A stretch of DNA of 64,000 nt, from positions 1-64,000 of the forward strand of contig CANLLN010000024.1 of assembly GCA_947491945.1 (NCBI GenBank), written 5' to 3'. This stretch comes from an uncultured Carboxylicivirga sp. Its GTDB lineage: Bacteria > Bacteroidota > Bacteroidia > Bacteroidales > Marinilabiliaceae. This document shows positions 18,317-28,059 of this stretch, in pieces; the stretch's first letter is position 1, and every line of letters starts with the position of its first letter. Made by a program: the position numbers and the translations under genes. The notes under the pieces were generated by a model that saw only the letters and a list, made by a program, of their open reading frames with translations, had not been told where the DNA came from and did no database searches.

Positions 18317-19177
18317 TTACTCCGCTTTGGCTTCCGCAGGTTTTTCCACCTTGGGTTTTGGGGGTGGAAAGTTAACGATGTGGATGGCATTTGTCGGACA
18401 TTCTGCAACGCATTTGCGGCATAGCTTACACTTGTTGTAATCGATGTAAGCCAGGTTGTTTTCTACCGTGATGGCATCGAAAGGACAAATCTTCTGACAC
18501 TTCTTACAGCCAATACAAGCCGCCGAACATGCTTTTTTAGCGGCAGCGCCTTTGTCGGTGTTCACGCACGATACAAAGATGCGACGGTTCTTAGGTCCTT
18601 TCTTGCGCAACTCAATGATGTTTTTCGGGCAGGCATCCACACAGGCGCCACACGATACACAGTTGTCTTCAATAATTACCGGCAGTCCGGTTTCTTTGTC
18701 CATATACATGGCATTAAAGGCACAGGCATCCACACATTCGCCCAACCCCAGGCATCCGTTTGAACAGCCTGTATCGCCGCCATATAAGGATGAAGCGATG
18801 GTACAGGATGTAGCGCCATCGTACTCGGCAATGCGCGGACGGTTTTCACAGGTTCCATTACAGCGCACGACAGCAACCATGGGGTCGGCAGCTTTTACCT
18901 CCTTACCAAGGATTTCGGCAGCGGCCTTCATGGTGTCAGCACCACCTACCGGACAGTTTAGCGCGCTGATGTCATCCGACTTAACCATGGCTTCGGCGAA
19001 GGCACGACAGCCTGGAAAACCACAACCACCGCAGTTGGCAGCCGGAAGTACTTCCTCCACCTGATCGATGCGCGGATCTTCAAAAACCTTAAATTTTTGC
19101 GCTACAAAATAAAGTATGATGGCGGCCAATGCCCCCAAAACACCTAACGAGATTATAGTTATCAGAACAACATTCAT
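18317..19177 (-). CDS. rnfB: Rnf electron transport complex subunit B
   Basis: 286 residues. One N-terminal membrane helix ([24 protein letters not shown]) is followed by the Fe-S motif [16 protein letters not shown] with a further Cys downstream, then by Cys clusters including [46 protein letters not shown] and [16 protein letters not shown]. This is the ferredoxin-accepting subunit with several [4Fe-4S] clusters. Its ATG overlaps the stop of the RseC-like gene (4 nt), tying the two together. The C-terminus is a short Pro/Lys/Glu tail. Confidence 0.96.
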   Translation of the reverse strand: MNVVLITIISLGVLGALAAIILYFVAQKFKVFEDPRIDQVEEVLPAANCGGCGFPGCRAFAEAMVKSDDISALNCPVGGADTMKAAAEILGKEVKAADPMVAVVRCNGTCENRPRIAEYDGATSCTIASSLYGGDTGCSNGCLGLGECVDACAFNAMYMDKETGLPVIIEDNCVSCGACVDACPKNIIELRKKGPKNRRIFVSCVNTDKGAAAKKACSAACIGCKKCQKICPFDAITVENNLAYIDYNKCKLCRKCVAECPTNAIHIVNFPPPKPKVEKPAEAKAE

Positions 19178-19605
19178 GATTCGTTGATTTGATGTTTTAT
19201 AGTAAATGAAAAAGTTCGTGTAAGCTTATCTTTTAAAAGATAAATGACGGCGTAATACGGAAGTAGAATAAAAAGGGCAAGACCACCGGCCAGTAACTCA
19301 TTGTTAGTAGTAAAGTAGGTACCACTTAGTGTAAGCAGCATGAGGATAATGGGATAGATGTAAGCCAGTAACACTGCCTTTGGAGCCAGCGATTTTCTGC
19401 CCATAAGAATGACTTTTTGCCCTACCGTAAAATTACCCTTTACCTCGTAAATGTCGATGAGTTTATCTTGCAAGTCGGCCGCGGTGCATGAACCTTTTGC
19501 ATGGCACGATGCACATGCCGATTCATTGACGATCCTGACTTTGATCAGTTGTGAAGATACTGCTTCTACAACGCCCTCGTGCTCTATGTAATCTATATCT
19601 GCCAT
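19174..19605 (-). CDS. RseC/MucC-like membrane protein, first gene of rnf operon
   Basis: About 143 residues from an ATG at 19605 ([20 protein letters not shown]). It has the RseC pattern: an N-terminal beta domain with [10 protein letters not shown] (Cys motif of the SoxR-reducing/RseC family) and two membrane helices ([43 protein letters not shown]). In other bacteria RseC is linked to sigma-E control or SoxR reduction, and in the Bacteroidota the gene regularly leads rnf operons. A TTG at 19647 would lengthen the frame but lies across the promoter. Confidence 0.9.
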   Translation of the reverse strand: MADIDYIEHEGVVEAVSSQLIKVRIVNESACASCHAKGSCTAADLQDKLIDIYEVKGNFTVGQKVILMGRKSLAPKAVLLAYIYPIILMLLTLSGTYFTTNNELLAGGLALFILLPYYAVIYLLKDKLTRTFSFTIKHQINES

Positions 19606-19618
19606 ACGCGTAGGCTGA

Positions 19619-19647
19619 CAAAAGTAACGAAGTATTAGAATTGTCAA
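19619..19647 (-). promoter_or_regulatory. rnf operon promoter
   Basis: On the minus strand ATTG, an 18-nt spacer and TACTTTTG (complement of 19619-19626) fit the Bacteroidota promoter pattern with one slightly short spacer. It lies 13 nt upstream of the RseC-like ATG, giving a very short leader. Confidence 0.55.
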
Positions 19648-19850
19648 TGCTACGCTTTGGTATTTGTATTTAGAATGAATTAAAATAACATACGGATACT
19701 GGCTTTAATACCCTATTGCTAAGTTGTATTGATGAGTTATAGTCTGTAAATAGTTGGCCGTAAAAGCATTATAAAGAAAAAAATCTGTAATCAAGAAGCC
19801 TTGTTGCTAAACACAGAATGAGATGACCTGGGGAGAGATGATTACTACTA

Positions 19851-21893
19851 TCATAGGGTCAGGTGCAGACCCAGATACCAATGTAAGGGCGATGCCGGAT
19901 AATAATAGCGGGGTAGCTTATTACCAAAGGAAGGAGCATTGATAAGTACCATGGAGGCGTAGTGTTTGTTTAGGGCGTTGTTGAGCCCGAGGTACACATG
20001 TAGCCTTGCGGAGGGGAATTTAAAGGACTGATTGATTTTTGCGTTCAGCACGCCGTAATCTTCGTAGCGGAGGTTGTTGCTGTCGTTCAGAAACTGGCTG
20101 CCCCGGTGTCGGTAGTCAACGTTAAGGCTGGTGTTATTAATCGCATAGCGGGCACGTCCAAACACATCGTAGGTGGGAATGCCGGGCAGGTGCCTGCCTG
20201 CATAATCATTTCCAGCGTCAGTAAAAGTGACAAAGGTGTTGACCGAATGTGTAAAGGAGCTGGATAGTAATAGCTCGTGGCCGTGGGATAATTCTAAGCG
20301 GTGTTGCGCCAGCATCTCAATGCCTCTGTGCTTTGTTTTGCCGGCATTGACACCATAAAAGATGGCTTCGCTCTCCCGTTTTGTAACCAGTAAATTGCGC
20401 ATCCACATTCCATAGGCGGTCAGTTCTAATTGGGTATTTTTATTGGGTGATGCGTAACGCCAGCCGATGTCCAGATGATATCCTTCCTCCGGTTTTACAG
20501 TGGCATTGAAGCTGCCATCGGGCATCTGTGCCTCTTCCACCGAAGGTGCTGAAAAACCATGTCCGGCCGCAAGATAGATATTCATCACAGGCCGTAATTG
20601 ATAGTTAAGTCCAATGCGCGGAGAGGCAATCAGCGGATATTGGTGTCGGATAAAATCGCCGGTTTTGGAATGCTCAATGCGATACTGCGTTTTATTGAGA
20701 TTAAAGGCCATTTGTAAAATCAGTTTATCCCTTATGCTTTGTTCAGCAAGCAGAAAGAGATTCACATAACTGCGTTTTAGCTCTAGCCTGCTCAGCTGAT
20801 TGCCAAAGTCTTCATCATCGGTACTGAATAGTGCGAGGGTGTTGTACTCGAGCATAGCTTCCACACCCCCTTTGAGTTTGAACGAACCCTTTTCAAAGCT
20901 CAACTGATCACGAAGGCCGATGGTGTGCCTTGTGTCGCTCAGTTGATTGAAGGGGCGGAGTTCATCCAGGTCAGATGCTGAGAAGAAGATATTTGCTGAA
21001 TGATAGAGCGAGGATGAAAACTGGGTGGATAAGCCGGTGCTTACAAGGTGACGGCCTGACTTTTCGTATCCGCCAATGGCCTGCCATGCATCAGCTGCCT
21101 TTTCGGGTCTTTCGTTAAAGTCGATGCTGTCCAGTGAGCTGGGTATTTGACCATACAGATGCCGGTAGCTATATAGGTAGTTCACTTGGCTTTTGCCCAT
21201 TAAGTATTTTCCCTTTAGGGTGATGTTGTATCGTCTGTATTCACTGTTTTGGCGATAGCCACGGGTGGATAATTGCTGAGCGGTAATAAGAGTTCTGCTT
21301 TTGGGCGAGTTGAAGTTGAGGGACAGTTGGTTGGTGAGTGTTGAGAACCGTCCAATTTCACTATTCACCATAAGTTGCTGCCTGGTGTTAGGGGACGGCC
21401 AGGGATGTATAAGAATGACGCCTCCAAGGCCTGCGCCGTAAAGTGCTGAAGATGGACCTTTCAGTACTTGTATTGCATTGATATCGTTGAGGGCGATGTC
21501 TTCAATGGCCGTAACACCATCGCCGTCGGTCATGGGTACATTGCCCCAGTAGGCCTTAATACGATTACTATTATAAGGTGTTCTGGAGCCAATGCCACGG
21601 ATGGTAATGCGATTGGTGCTTAAGGTACCCTGTTGCATTAACACACCCGGCATTTGGTTAATGTATTCGGCTATGTTAAAGCTGTTAGCTGATTGCAAGC
21701 TTAACGAGTCGAGGGATGAAATACTACCCGGCCAATCTTCAGGGGAGCCTACAAGGGAGCTGGCACGAATGCTTACTTCATCCAGACTGTGATGGATGGT
21801 GTCGCCTGAATTATCGCTTGTAGCAGGGTTCTGCGACAGCCCCTGAATGGCACTGAATACAGCAATGACTAATAAGTATAAGCGCATAGGCAA
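19851..21893 (-). CDS. TonB-dependent receptor, candidate PQQ importer
   Basis: 680 residues. After a signal peptide there is a plug domain (IAEYINQMPGVLMQQGTLSTNRITIRGIG as two adjoining segments, with VLKGPSSALYGAGLGGVI) and a 22-strand type barrel ending in LHWYLGLHLTL. No carboxypeptidase-regulatory N-terminal extension is present, so it is a classical receptor and not a SusC. It begins 2 nt after the stop of a PQQ sugar dehydrogenase gene. E. coli PqqU (YncD) is a receptor for the cofactor PQQ; by context this one may do the same. The sequence alone cannot show the ligand. Confidence 0.9.
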   Translation of the reverse strand: MPMRLYLLVIAVFSAIQGLSQNPATSDNSGDTIHHSLDEVSIRASSLVGSPEDWPGSISSLDSLSLQSANSFNIAEYINQMPGVLMQQGTLSTNRITIRGIGSRTPYNSNRIKAYWGNVPMTDGDGVTAIEDIALNDINAIQVLKGPSSALYGAGLGGVILIHPWPSPNTRQQLMVNSEIGRFSTLTNQLSLNFNSPKSRTLITAQQLSTRGYRQNSEYRRYNITLKGKYLMGKSQVNYLYSYRHLYGQIPSSLDSIDFNERPEKAADAWQAIGGYEKSGRHLVSTGLSTQFSSSLYHSANIFFSASDLDELRPFNQLSDTRHTIGLRDQLSFEKGSFKLKGGVEAMLEYNTLALFSTDDEDFGNQLSRLELKRSYVNLFLLAEQSIRDKLILQMAFNLNKTQYRIEHSKTGDFIRHQYPLIASPRIGLNYQLRPVMNIYLAAGHGFSAPSVEEAQMPDGSFNATVKPEEGYHLDIGWRYASPNKNTQLELTAYGMWMRNLLVTKRESEAIFYGVNAGKTKHRGIEMLAQHRLELSHGHELLLSSSFTHSVNTFVTFTDAGNDYAGRHLPGIPTYDVFGRARYAINNTSLNVDYRHRGSQFLNDSNNLRYEDYGVLNAKINQSFKFPSARLHVYLGLNNALNKHYASMVLINAPSFGNKLPRYYYPASPLHWYLGLHLTL

Positions 21894-21895
21894 AT

Positions 21896-23317
21896 TTACA
21901 AGGGGACGAGTCGGTATATTTTTCCCGGTTTTTCCACGGCAATGTAGATGTAGCCATCCGGACTCATCTCCACATTGCGCACACGACCAATTCCTTCCAG
22001 TAGTTTTTCTTCGTGCACCACTTTGTCGCCTTCCAGCACCACACGGTGCAGGTATTCGAAGCGCAGTGATCCGGTTAAGATATTATTTTTCCAGTTGGGA
22101 TATCGATCTCCTTTCACAAAGGTCATCCCACAGGGGGCAATGCTGGGCACCCAATAGTGCAAGGGTTGCTCCATGCCGGCGCGTGCGGTGTCGTTGGTGA
22201 AAATAGTGCCGTTATAATTGATGCCAAATGAAATGAGCGGCCATCCGTAGTTTTTGCCGGCCTCAATAATGTTAATTTCATCGCCACCTTTGGGGCCATG
22301 CTCATCGGTCCAGATGCGACCCGTAACAGGATGCATGCACAAGCCCTGAGGGTTGCGATGGCCATAGGAGTAGATGCTGGGTTGTGCATCTTTGGTAGCT
22401 ACGAAAGGGTTGTCGCTGGGTATGCGGCCATCGTCGTGTATGCGATGGACTTTACCACAGTCGTTATCCAGTGCCTGCGGGTAACGGTCGCGTTCGCCAC
22501 GATCGCCCACCGAGAAATAGAGGTAGCCCTCCTTGTCAAATTCCAGCTTACAGCCGTAGTGGTGCCTCTTATCCGTCAGGGGTAAGGCCTGAAAGATTAC
22601 CTCCTTGTTGGTCAATTGATTGTCGATCAACTGAGCCCGCATGATGGCTGTGTTACCCTTGCTTTTATCCTTAGCATCGGGTGCCGAGTAAGCCAGGTAA
22701 ATCCAGCCGTTGTCTTCGTATTGGGGGTGCAGTTCCAGATCGAGTAAACCGCCCTGCCCCCGCGCTATTACCTCCGGTGTATTGTCAATAATAATGGCTT
22801 GGTGGCCTTGCCTGTAGTGCAACAGTTGGCCGTTGCGCTCTGAAATGAGTAGGCTCCCATCCGGCATAAATTCAAGACCCCAGGGGACATCCAGTCCATC
22901 AAGCACTAATTCAAGGCGAAATTTTTGCTCCTCGCTTTCATGTACTTCACCTTTATCACTTCGATCAGCCACTTCATCTTTATGCTGATTGGCCAACGTA
23001 ATAACATAGTCGCTCAGCTCATTAATCTGCTCATCGCTGAGACCATTGCCAAACGGGGGCATGCCAAAGGCATTTCTTCCGTGTTTTATGCTCTTGAATA
23101 TTTCCTCCTTTGAATTGCCAAAAAGCCATTGGCGGTTGATGAATGATGATTTTTTATCGTTATGACAGCTAATACAGTAGGTTTTGTATAACTGTGCTGT
23201 TTTATCACTAGTGGTGGCTTGCTTGTCAGCCTTAGCAGTGCAGCCTATCGTGCTACCTATTATGCTGCTGATTAAAAATGGAAGAATGGTGATTGGTATT
23301 ATCAAATATCGTTTCAT
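21896..23317 (-). CDS. Cytochrome c-PQQ sugar dehydrogenase fusion
   Basis: 473 residues. An N-terminal signal, possibly lipoprotein (STIGC, Cys26), precedes a cytochrome c domain with CISCH (48-52) and a Met ligand in AFGMPPFG. Residues about 130-473 are the GSDH six-bladed propeller: VPWGLEFMPDGSLLISERNG, RGQGGLLDLELHPQY (active-site His), SVGDRGERDRYPQALDN and YGHRNPQGLCMHPVTG, as in soluble PQQ-dependent aldose sugar dehydrogenases of the YliI type. Oxidation of an aldose could thus feed electrons through the attached heme to the periplasmic chain. No pqq biosynthesis gene is in the window. The TonB receptor follows by 2 nt. Confidence 0.93.
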   Translation of the reverse strand: MKRYLIIPITILPFLISSIIGSTIGCTAKADKQATTSDKTAQLYKTYCISCHNDKKSSFINRQWLFGNSKEEIFKSIKHGRNAFGMPPFGNGLSDEQINELSDYVITLANQHKDEVADRSDKGEVHESEEQKFRLELVLDGLDVPWGLEFMPDGSLLISERNGQLLHYRQGHQAIIIDNTPEVIARGQGGLLDLELHPQYEDNGWIYLAYSAPDAKDKSKGNTAIMRAQLIDNQLTNKEVIFQALPLTDKRHHYGCKLEFDKEGYLYFSVGDRGERDRYPQALDNDCGKVHRIHDDGRIPSDNPFVATKDAQPSIYSYGHRNPQGLCMHPVTGRIWTDEHGPKGGDEINIIEAGKNYGWPLISFGINYNGTIFTNDTARAGMEQPLHYWVPSIAPCGMTFVKGDRYPNWKNNILTGSLRFEYLHRVVLEGDKVVHEEKLLEGIGRVRNVEMSPDGYIYIAVEKPGKIYRLVPL

Positions 23318-23415
23318 ATGGAGATTGTTGGTGCTGATGTTTTAACAAACATCTGTTGATATTGTTATGGCGCTGGTGCATGTGTGAAATAGCATTGTTG
23401 GGGGAAGGTCTTTCC

Positions 23416-24129
23416 TTATTTCTGGGGATGCAACACAAAGACCCTTGCACCTGTGTGATCCATGGTAGTACATTGGCTGTGCCAAATTCTGTTGCCCAGA
23501 TCAAGCTCTTCTTCAGCCAGCTTCCATCCACCCAAGGGCCTCAGGGCGTTGCGTGCTTCGTTGAAGGAAATGTAGTGATGCACAGGGCCATCCTCGCGGC
23601 TAAAGGCGCCAGTTGATAGGTGTACAACTTGCTTTTGACTGCTTAGTCGGTGTCCTGTAAATACTCTTGCGTGATTATTGGGTAGATTGGGATTAGGATG
23701 ATCGGACCAAGTGCCTGAATAGCGGAATAACCATTTGCCATCAACATACGCAAAGTATCGTGTTGAGGAGCCTGATCGCACGTTCCAGCCATTGCTTATG
23801 AGAAATTGCTCTATATTTTTTGAGGCTTCCAATTCGTCATTGGCGCGCAAGTCGATCCAGATAATATTAATGGGCTCCAGTATATCCGGATTATACCAGT
23901 TGAGCCAGTTGGCGATGGCATTTTCTTTCAAGGCTTTCTTTTTGAACATCCACAGCCCAATAGAAGCCTCCAGGGTGTCTTCTTCCAAATAATTAATGCT
24001 AATGTTTTTCGTTAAGGCAAGATCAGGGGCATATGTTTTTGAGGACGGCTTCACATAATCGTTGGCGCAACCATTGTAGATGATTGCGATAAATGTGATG
24101 GGTAAAAAGTACCTGAGGTTCATCATCAT
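23416..24129 (-). CDS. Lipoprotein of unknown function
   Basis: 237 residues. Signal peptide MNLRYFLPITFIAIIYNGC points to lipidation of the Cys, although the lipobox (YNGC) is not ideal. The mature part has many Trp and His (WLNWYNPDILEPINIIW, GKWLFRYSGTWSDHPNPN, GPVHHYISF, GNRIWHSQCTTMDHTG) and no family I recognise. Three consecutive ATG codons start the frame. It lies 98 nt upstream of the PQQ dehydrogenase gene in the same direction and may be part of that transcript. Confidence 0.6.
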   Translation of the reverse strand: MMMNLRYFLPITFIAIIYNGCANDYVKPSSKTYAPDLALTKNISINYLEEDTLEASIGLWMFKKKALKENAIANWLNWYNPDILEPINIIWIDLRANDELEASKNIEQFLISNGWNVRSGSSTRYFAYVDGKWLFRYSGTWSDHPNPNLPNNHARVFTGHRLSSQKQVVHLSTGAFSREDGPVHHYISFNEARNALRPLGGWKLAEEELDLGNRIWHSQCTTMDHTGARVFVLHPQK

Positions 24130-24354
24130 CTATTTTAATATTCGTGGAAAAAATAGAAAACAAATAGCAAGCTGGCGATAAAGGTGTGAGCGCTGTACCT
24201 GAGTTCGAACCCTTATAAATATAAACATTATTTTAATTGTAAACAAGGGTGTGCGTGTTTGTAGCTTTAACTAATTCGTGTAATTTTACGATAGGGTTTA
24301 TTATTAGTGCGAAGACCTTAAAATTAATGAGTAATACATATTTATCGGAAAGCT

Positions 24355-25302
24355 ATGAAGATTGCAATTATAGGAAGCGGGGGTGTAGGTGGATACTTTG
24401 GTGCTAAGTTGGCGCAAGCGGGTAATGACGTTACTTTCGTGGCTCGGGGAGCGCATTTAAAAGCCATCCGGGATAAGGGATTGTTGGTAAAGAGTATTAA
24501 AGGAGATATACACATTGCCGATGCACAGGCCACTGAGCGCATCTGGGATATTGACAAGGCCGATTTGGTTTTGACGGCTGTTAAGGCCTGGCAGGTGAAA
24601 GATATTAGGGATGAGGTAAAGCAAATACTGCATGATAGCAGTATCGTATTACCGCTGCAAAATGGTGTTATGGCTGCCGATGAGTTGGCCGAAGTGATAC
24701 CCGGTAAACATGTTATGGGTGGCTTGTGTCGCATTTTTAGCCTGATAGAAGCACCGGGGGTGGTCCATCATGTTGGTTTTAAGCCCGAGATTGTATTTGG
24801 CGAACGCAGTGGTGTGCACTCATCGCGTATGGATACATTAAGCCGCCTTTTTGAGCAGGCAGGCATAGCCCATAAGGCATCGCACGACATTGAAGCCGAT
24901 GTATGGAAGAAGTTTATTTTTATTTGCACCAGCGCCTTGTTGGCTGTTACAAAAACCAGTTATGGTGAACTGCGCGATTTGAAAGAGACTCGAGAGATGA
25001 TGGTGAGTTTGTTGAATGAAATCTATGCCGTGTCGCAGAAAAAAGGGGTGTCCATCAAAGCCGATTTTATTGAGAAGACGATAGCGGTGATTGACGCTGT
25101 GGACTATGATGCAACCTCTTCCTTAACACGAGACGTGTGGGCGGGTAAACCATCGGAAATTGAATATCAGAATGGAACGGTTGTTAAACTGGCAGAGCGA
25201 TATGGAGTGGATGTGCCGCTCAACCGCTTTATCTATAATTGTATATTGCCCATGGAATTGAAGGCGAGAGGGGAATTTGAGCGCCGTTCTAACAAACAAT
25301 AA
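24355..25302 (+). CDS. panE: 2-dehydropantoate 2-reductase (ketopantoate reductase family)
   Basis: 315 residues. The Rossmann motif GSGGVGGYFGAKLAQAG at the N-terminus binds NADPH; VLPLQNGV and GGLCRIFS follow the family pattern, and the C-terminal helical domain contains SLTRDVWAGKPSEIEYQNG, close to the ApbA/PanE signature with the substrate-binding region. The enzyme would reduce ketopantoate to pantoate for coenzyme A synthesis, although many family members act on other 2-oxoacids. It is the first gene of a short plus-strand run with the SMR transporter. Confidence 0.88.
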   Translation: MKIAIIGSGGVGGYFGAKLAQAGNDVTFVARGAHLKAIRDKGLLVKSIKGDIHIADAQATERIWDIDKADLVLTAVKAWQVKDIRDEVKQILHDSSIVLPLQNGVMAADELAEVIPGKHVMGGLCRIFSLIEAPGVVHHVGFKPEIVFGERSGVHSSRMDTLSRLFEQAGIAHKASHDIEADVWKKFIFICTSALLAVTKTSYGELRDLKETREMMVSLLNEIYAVSQKKGVSIKADFIEKTIAVIDAVDYDATSSLTRDVWAGKPSEIEYQNGTVVKLAERYGVDVPLNRFIYNCILPMELKARGEFERRSNKQ

Positions 25303-25371
25303 CTATCAGAGGTGGCAACTTTTGCCTGTAAGGTTTGTGTTGTGAGTCTTTATGTTTTGATAATAATCTAA

Positions 25372-25698
25372 ATGAATTGGATACTATTAATTATTGCCGG
25401 ATTATTTGAAGTGGCCTTTGCGGCTTGTCTTGGAAAAGCCAAGGAAGCCACTGGCATCGATGCAGTTTATTGGTACATTGGTTTTCTTATTTGTCTGGCA
25501 ATAAGTATGCTTTTACTTGTAAAAGTAACGCAGCATCTGGCCATTGGAACAGCTTATGCGGTTTGGACAGGAATTGGCGCCGTAGGAACAGTTTTGCTTG
25601 GTATTTTGCTTTTCAATGAACCGGCTACATTTTGGCGTCTTTTTTTTATTACTACTTTGATCGTCTCAATTATTGGTTTGAAAGTAGTATCGCAATAA
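25372..25698 (+). CDS. Small multidrug resistance (SMR) family transporter
   Basis: 108 residues and four transmembrane helices. The membrane-embedded Glu of the first helix is present (LLIIAGLFEVAFAACLGKA), as are the helix-3 features GTAYAVWTGIGAVGTVLLG and the helix-4 start. The GLFEVAFA/AYAVWTGIGAVG pattern is closest to the SugE/Gdx branch, which exports guanidinium, but a quaternary-ammonium role cannot be excluded. It ends 8 nt before the convergent pgl gene. Confidence 0.9.
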   Translation: MNWILLIIAGLFEVAFAACLGKAKEATGIDAVYWYIGFLICLAISMLLLVKVTQHLAIGTAYAVWTGIGAVGTVLLGILLFNEPATFWRLFFITTLIVSIIGLKVVSQ

Positions 25699-25706
25699 TC
25701 AACTTG

Positions 25707-26414
25707 TCAGGGCCTTATTTTCGCAGCCGCTTCTTTATCCATAAGCCAAATTGTTTTGTTGGAATCTACCAAGGCGGCTGGGTAGTGTCTGTAATCGCCT
25801 CTCTGATTGATGATTTCATCTGCCTTTTCGGCCTTGTTGGCACCGGTTACCAAAAAGAAAATATTTTTACTATTGTTGATGACGGAACCGGTCAGGCTCA
25901 CCCTGTTTTGACCGCTTACGGGATGTTGCGCCAGTACCGCAATGCTGTTGCTGTCCCATAAGTGTATCTGATGCGGAAAGATAGAGGCTGTATGTCCGTC
26001 GTCGCCCATGCCCAGCATCATAATGTCAAATTGAGGCCAACCGTTTACTGTGGGTACATATTCCTCAATGGCATTGGTGTAGTCCACCAGGGCATCCTGC
26101 AAAGATAGTTCTCCTTTGACCCTGAAGATGTTAACTGCGCGTGTTTTTACATGATCGAAGAGATGCTCGCGTATCATGCCAAAATTACTTTCCGGATGAT
26201 GGGGGGCCACGCAGCGCTCATCGCCCCAAAAGAATTTTAATCGGGTCCAGTCAATGGCCTTGGCATAACGGTGAGCCAGCACATCGAAGATGGCTTTGGG
26301 CGTGCTGCCGCCCGACAGTGCAATGCATAGATCGGGCTTTTGGCGTGTGGCTTCAAGTAAGAACTCCCCGAAATATTGGGCCAGTTGTTGTTTGGTGTCA
26401 AATATCTTTATCAT
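25707..26414 (-). CDS. pgl: 6-phosphogluconolactonase
   Basis: 235 residues of the DevB/NagB-like fold: CIALSGGSTPKAIFDVL, FFWGDERCVAPHHPESNFGMIREHLF and MMLGMGDDGHTASIFPH carry the conserved Ser/Gly phosphate loop, acidic and His residues. It hydrolyses 6-phosphogluconolactone made by the upstream zwf product in the oxidative pentose phosphate route. It lies 27 nt after zwf, so the two form one operon; gnd is not present. Confidence 0.95.
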   Translation of the reverse strand: MIKIFDTKQQLAQYFGEFLLEATRQKPDLCIALSGGSTPKAIFDVLAHRYAKAIDWTRLKFFWGDERCVAPHHPESNFGMIREHLFDHVKTRAVNIFRVKGELSLQDALVDYTNAIEEYVPTVNGWPQFDIMMLGMGDDGHTASIFPHQIHLWDSNSIAVLAQHPVSGQNRVSLTGSVINNSKNIFFLVTGANKAEKADEIINQRGDYRHYPAALVDSNKTIWLMDKEAAAKIRP

Positions 26415-26441
26415 CTTTACCTTAATTTACTTCTATCCTTG

Positions 26442-27971
26442 TTACAACTCACAATAATTGCCGTCATTGGCCAGGTTTTTACAGGGGTAGCGCCAGGTTA
26501 TATCTTCTTCTTCAATTAGATTATCAGATACATCGGGGCCCCAGGTGCCGGCCGGATAGCCGTGAACCGGTATGCTATCGTCTTTTTTCCAAGCCTTTAG
26601 GATGGGGTCTACGAAGCGCCAGGCAGCCTCTACGGCATCGCCACGGTGATACAAGGTGCTGTCGCCCAGCATACAGTCCAGCAGCAAACGCTCGTAGGCA
26701 CTGGGTAGATAAGTATCAGAAAGGTCGCTGTAATGAAAGTCCATGTTTACGTTCTGTACCTTAAAGCCGGCACCCGGCACCTTCATACCAAATTTCAATA
26801 ACACGCCTTCGTCGGGCTGAATGCGGATGACCAGCTGGTTGTAGTTCTTACTGATATTGGCATCGTTGACAAACAGGTGATGCGGCGTTGATTTAAAGTG
26901 TATCACAATTTCAGTAACACGGGTAGGCAGCATCTTGCCACTGCGGATGTAAAAAGGTACATCGGCCCAGCGCCAGTTGTCAATAAACAGCTTGATGGCG
27001 GCGAAAGTTTCAGTGCGTGAATCAGGTGCCACACCGGTTTCATCGCGATATCCCTTTACCGCTTCGCCTTTAATGTGTGATGCCGTGTACTGTCCACGAA
27101 TGGCATATTTACTCACTTCTTCTTCCTTTATTGGGCGTAGCGAGTGAAATACTTTGGCTATTTCATTGCGGATATTGTATGAGTCAATAAGGGTAGGGGG
27201 CTCCATGGCGACTAATCCCACCAGCAGCAGCAAGTGATTTTGAATCATATCGCGCAGGGCACCCGATCCTTCGTAATAACCGCCACGCATGCCCACGCCA
27301 ATATTTTCAGCACCGGTTATTTCTACATGGTGGATGTAATTGCGGTTCCAGAGTGGTTCGAAGATACCGTTAGAGAAGCGGGTGACCAAGAGGTTCTGAA
27401 CCGTTTCTTTACCCAGGTAGTGGTCGATGCGGTAAATCTGCTCCTCATGAAAGCTGTTGAGTAAATCTGCATTGAGTTTCTGCGCAGTTTCAAGGTCGTA
27501 GCCGAAGGGTTTTTCAACAATAAGGCGCCTGAAGCCCTGTGATTCGTCGGTGAGCCCTTGCTTGGCCAGTTGCGCCGGTATTATTTCATACATACTGGGT
27601 GGGGTAGCCATGTAAAAGATAATGTTGTTGTCAGTCTGACAGGCTTCATCCAGTTCGCGCAGTTTTCCTTTCAGCAGGCAATATTCATCCGGTTCCTTGG
27701 TGTCGAATGAGAAATAGTGCAATTTCTCCAAATATTGATTGAGCTTTCCATCATCCGACGGCTTATTGAGTGCAAACTGTTGTATGCCCTCCTTCATTTT
27801 TTTTCTAAAAGCCCGGTTGCCAAGTTCGGTTCGTCCAAGTCCCAGTATGGCGAATTTTTCGGGTAACAGCCCTTGGTTAAAGAGATCAAAAACGGCGGGT
27901 ACCAGCTTGCGGTAGGTAAGGTCGCCCGAAGCGCCAAAGATGACAAGTATATGATTTTTTGCTTGATGCAT
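26442..27971 (-). CDS. zwf: Glucose-6-phosphate 1-dehydrogenase
   Basis: About 509 residues from the ATG at 27971. The N-terminal nucleotide fold has FGASGDLTYRKL and the active-site motif RIDHYLGKETVQNLLV is intact, with GVGMRGGYYEGSGALRDM further on. It makes 6-phosphogluconolactone and NADPH. A TTG at 27992 would extend the frame by seven residues; the ATG gives a normal family N-terminus (MHQAKNHILVIFGASGD). It is followed by pgl. Confidence 0.97.
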   Translation of the reverse strand: MHQAKNHILVIFGASGDLTYRKLVPAVFDLFNQGLLPEKFAILGLGRTELGNRAFRKKMKEGIQQFALNKPSDDGKLNQYLEKLHYFSFDTKEPDEYCLLKGKLRELDEACQTDNNIIFYMATPPSMYEIIPAQLAKQGLTDESQGFRRLIVEKPFGYDLETAQKLNADLLNSFHEEQIYRIDHYLGKETVQNLLVTRFSNGIFEPLWNRNYIHHVEITGAENIGVGMRGGYYEGSGALRDMIQNHLLLLVGLVAMEPPTLIDSYNIRNEIAKVFHSLRPIKEEEVSKYAIRGQYTASHIKGEAVKGYRDETGVAPDSRTETFAAIKLFIDNWRWADVPFYIRSGKMLPTRVTEIVIHFKSTPHHLFVNDANISKNYNQLVIRIQPDEGVLLKFGMKVPGAGFKVQNVNMDFHYSDLSDTYLPSAYERLLLDCMLGDSTLYHRGDAVEAAWRFVDPILKAWKKDDSIPVHGYPAGTWGPDVSDNLIEEEDITWRYPCKNLANDGNYCEL

Positions 27972-28059
27972 ATTCTGTGGTGTTATAATCAATGAAAATC
28001 ACCTGCAAGATAGTAAACAGGCCTTCATTTTAACAAGTGCTGCGTTGGTATTGTTTGCT

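Noticed and set aside
18223-18408. Small minus-strand open frame between rnfB and rnfC
   Set aside because: It overlaps the rnfB 3' end in another frame and is basic, low-complexity sequence typical of a shadow frame.
24190-24215. tRNA T-arm-like GTTCGAACC
   Set aside because: No matching T-stem, anticodon arm or acceptor stem around it; a chance match.
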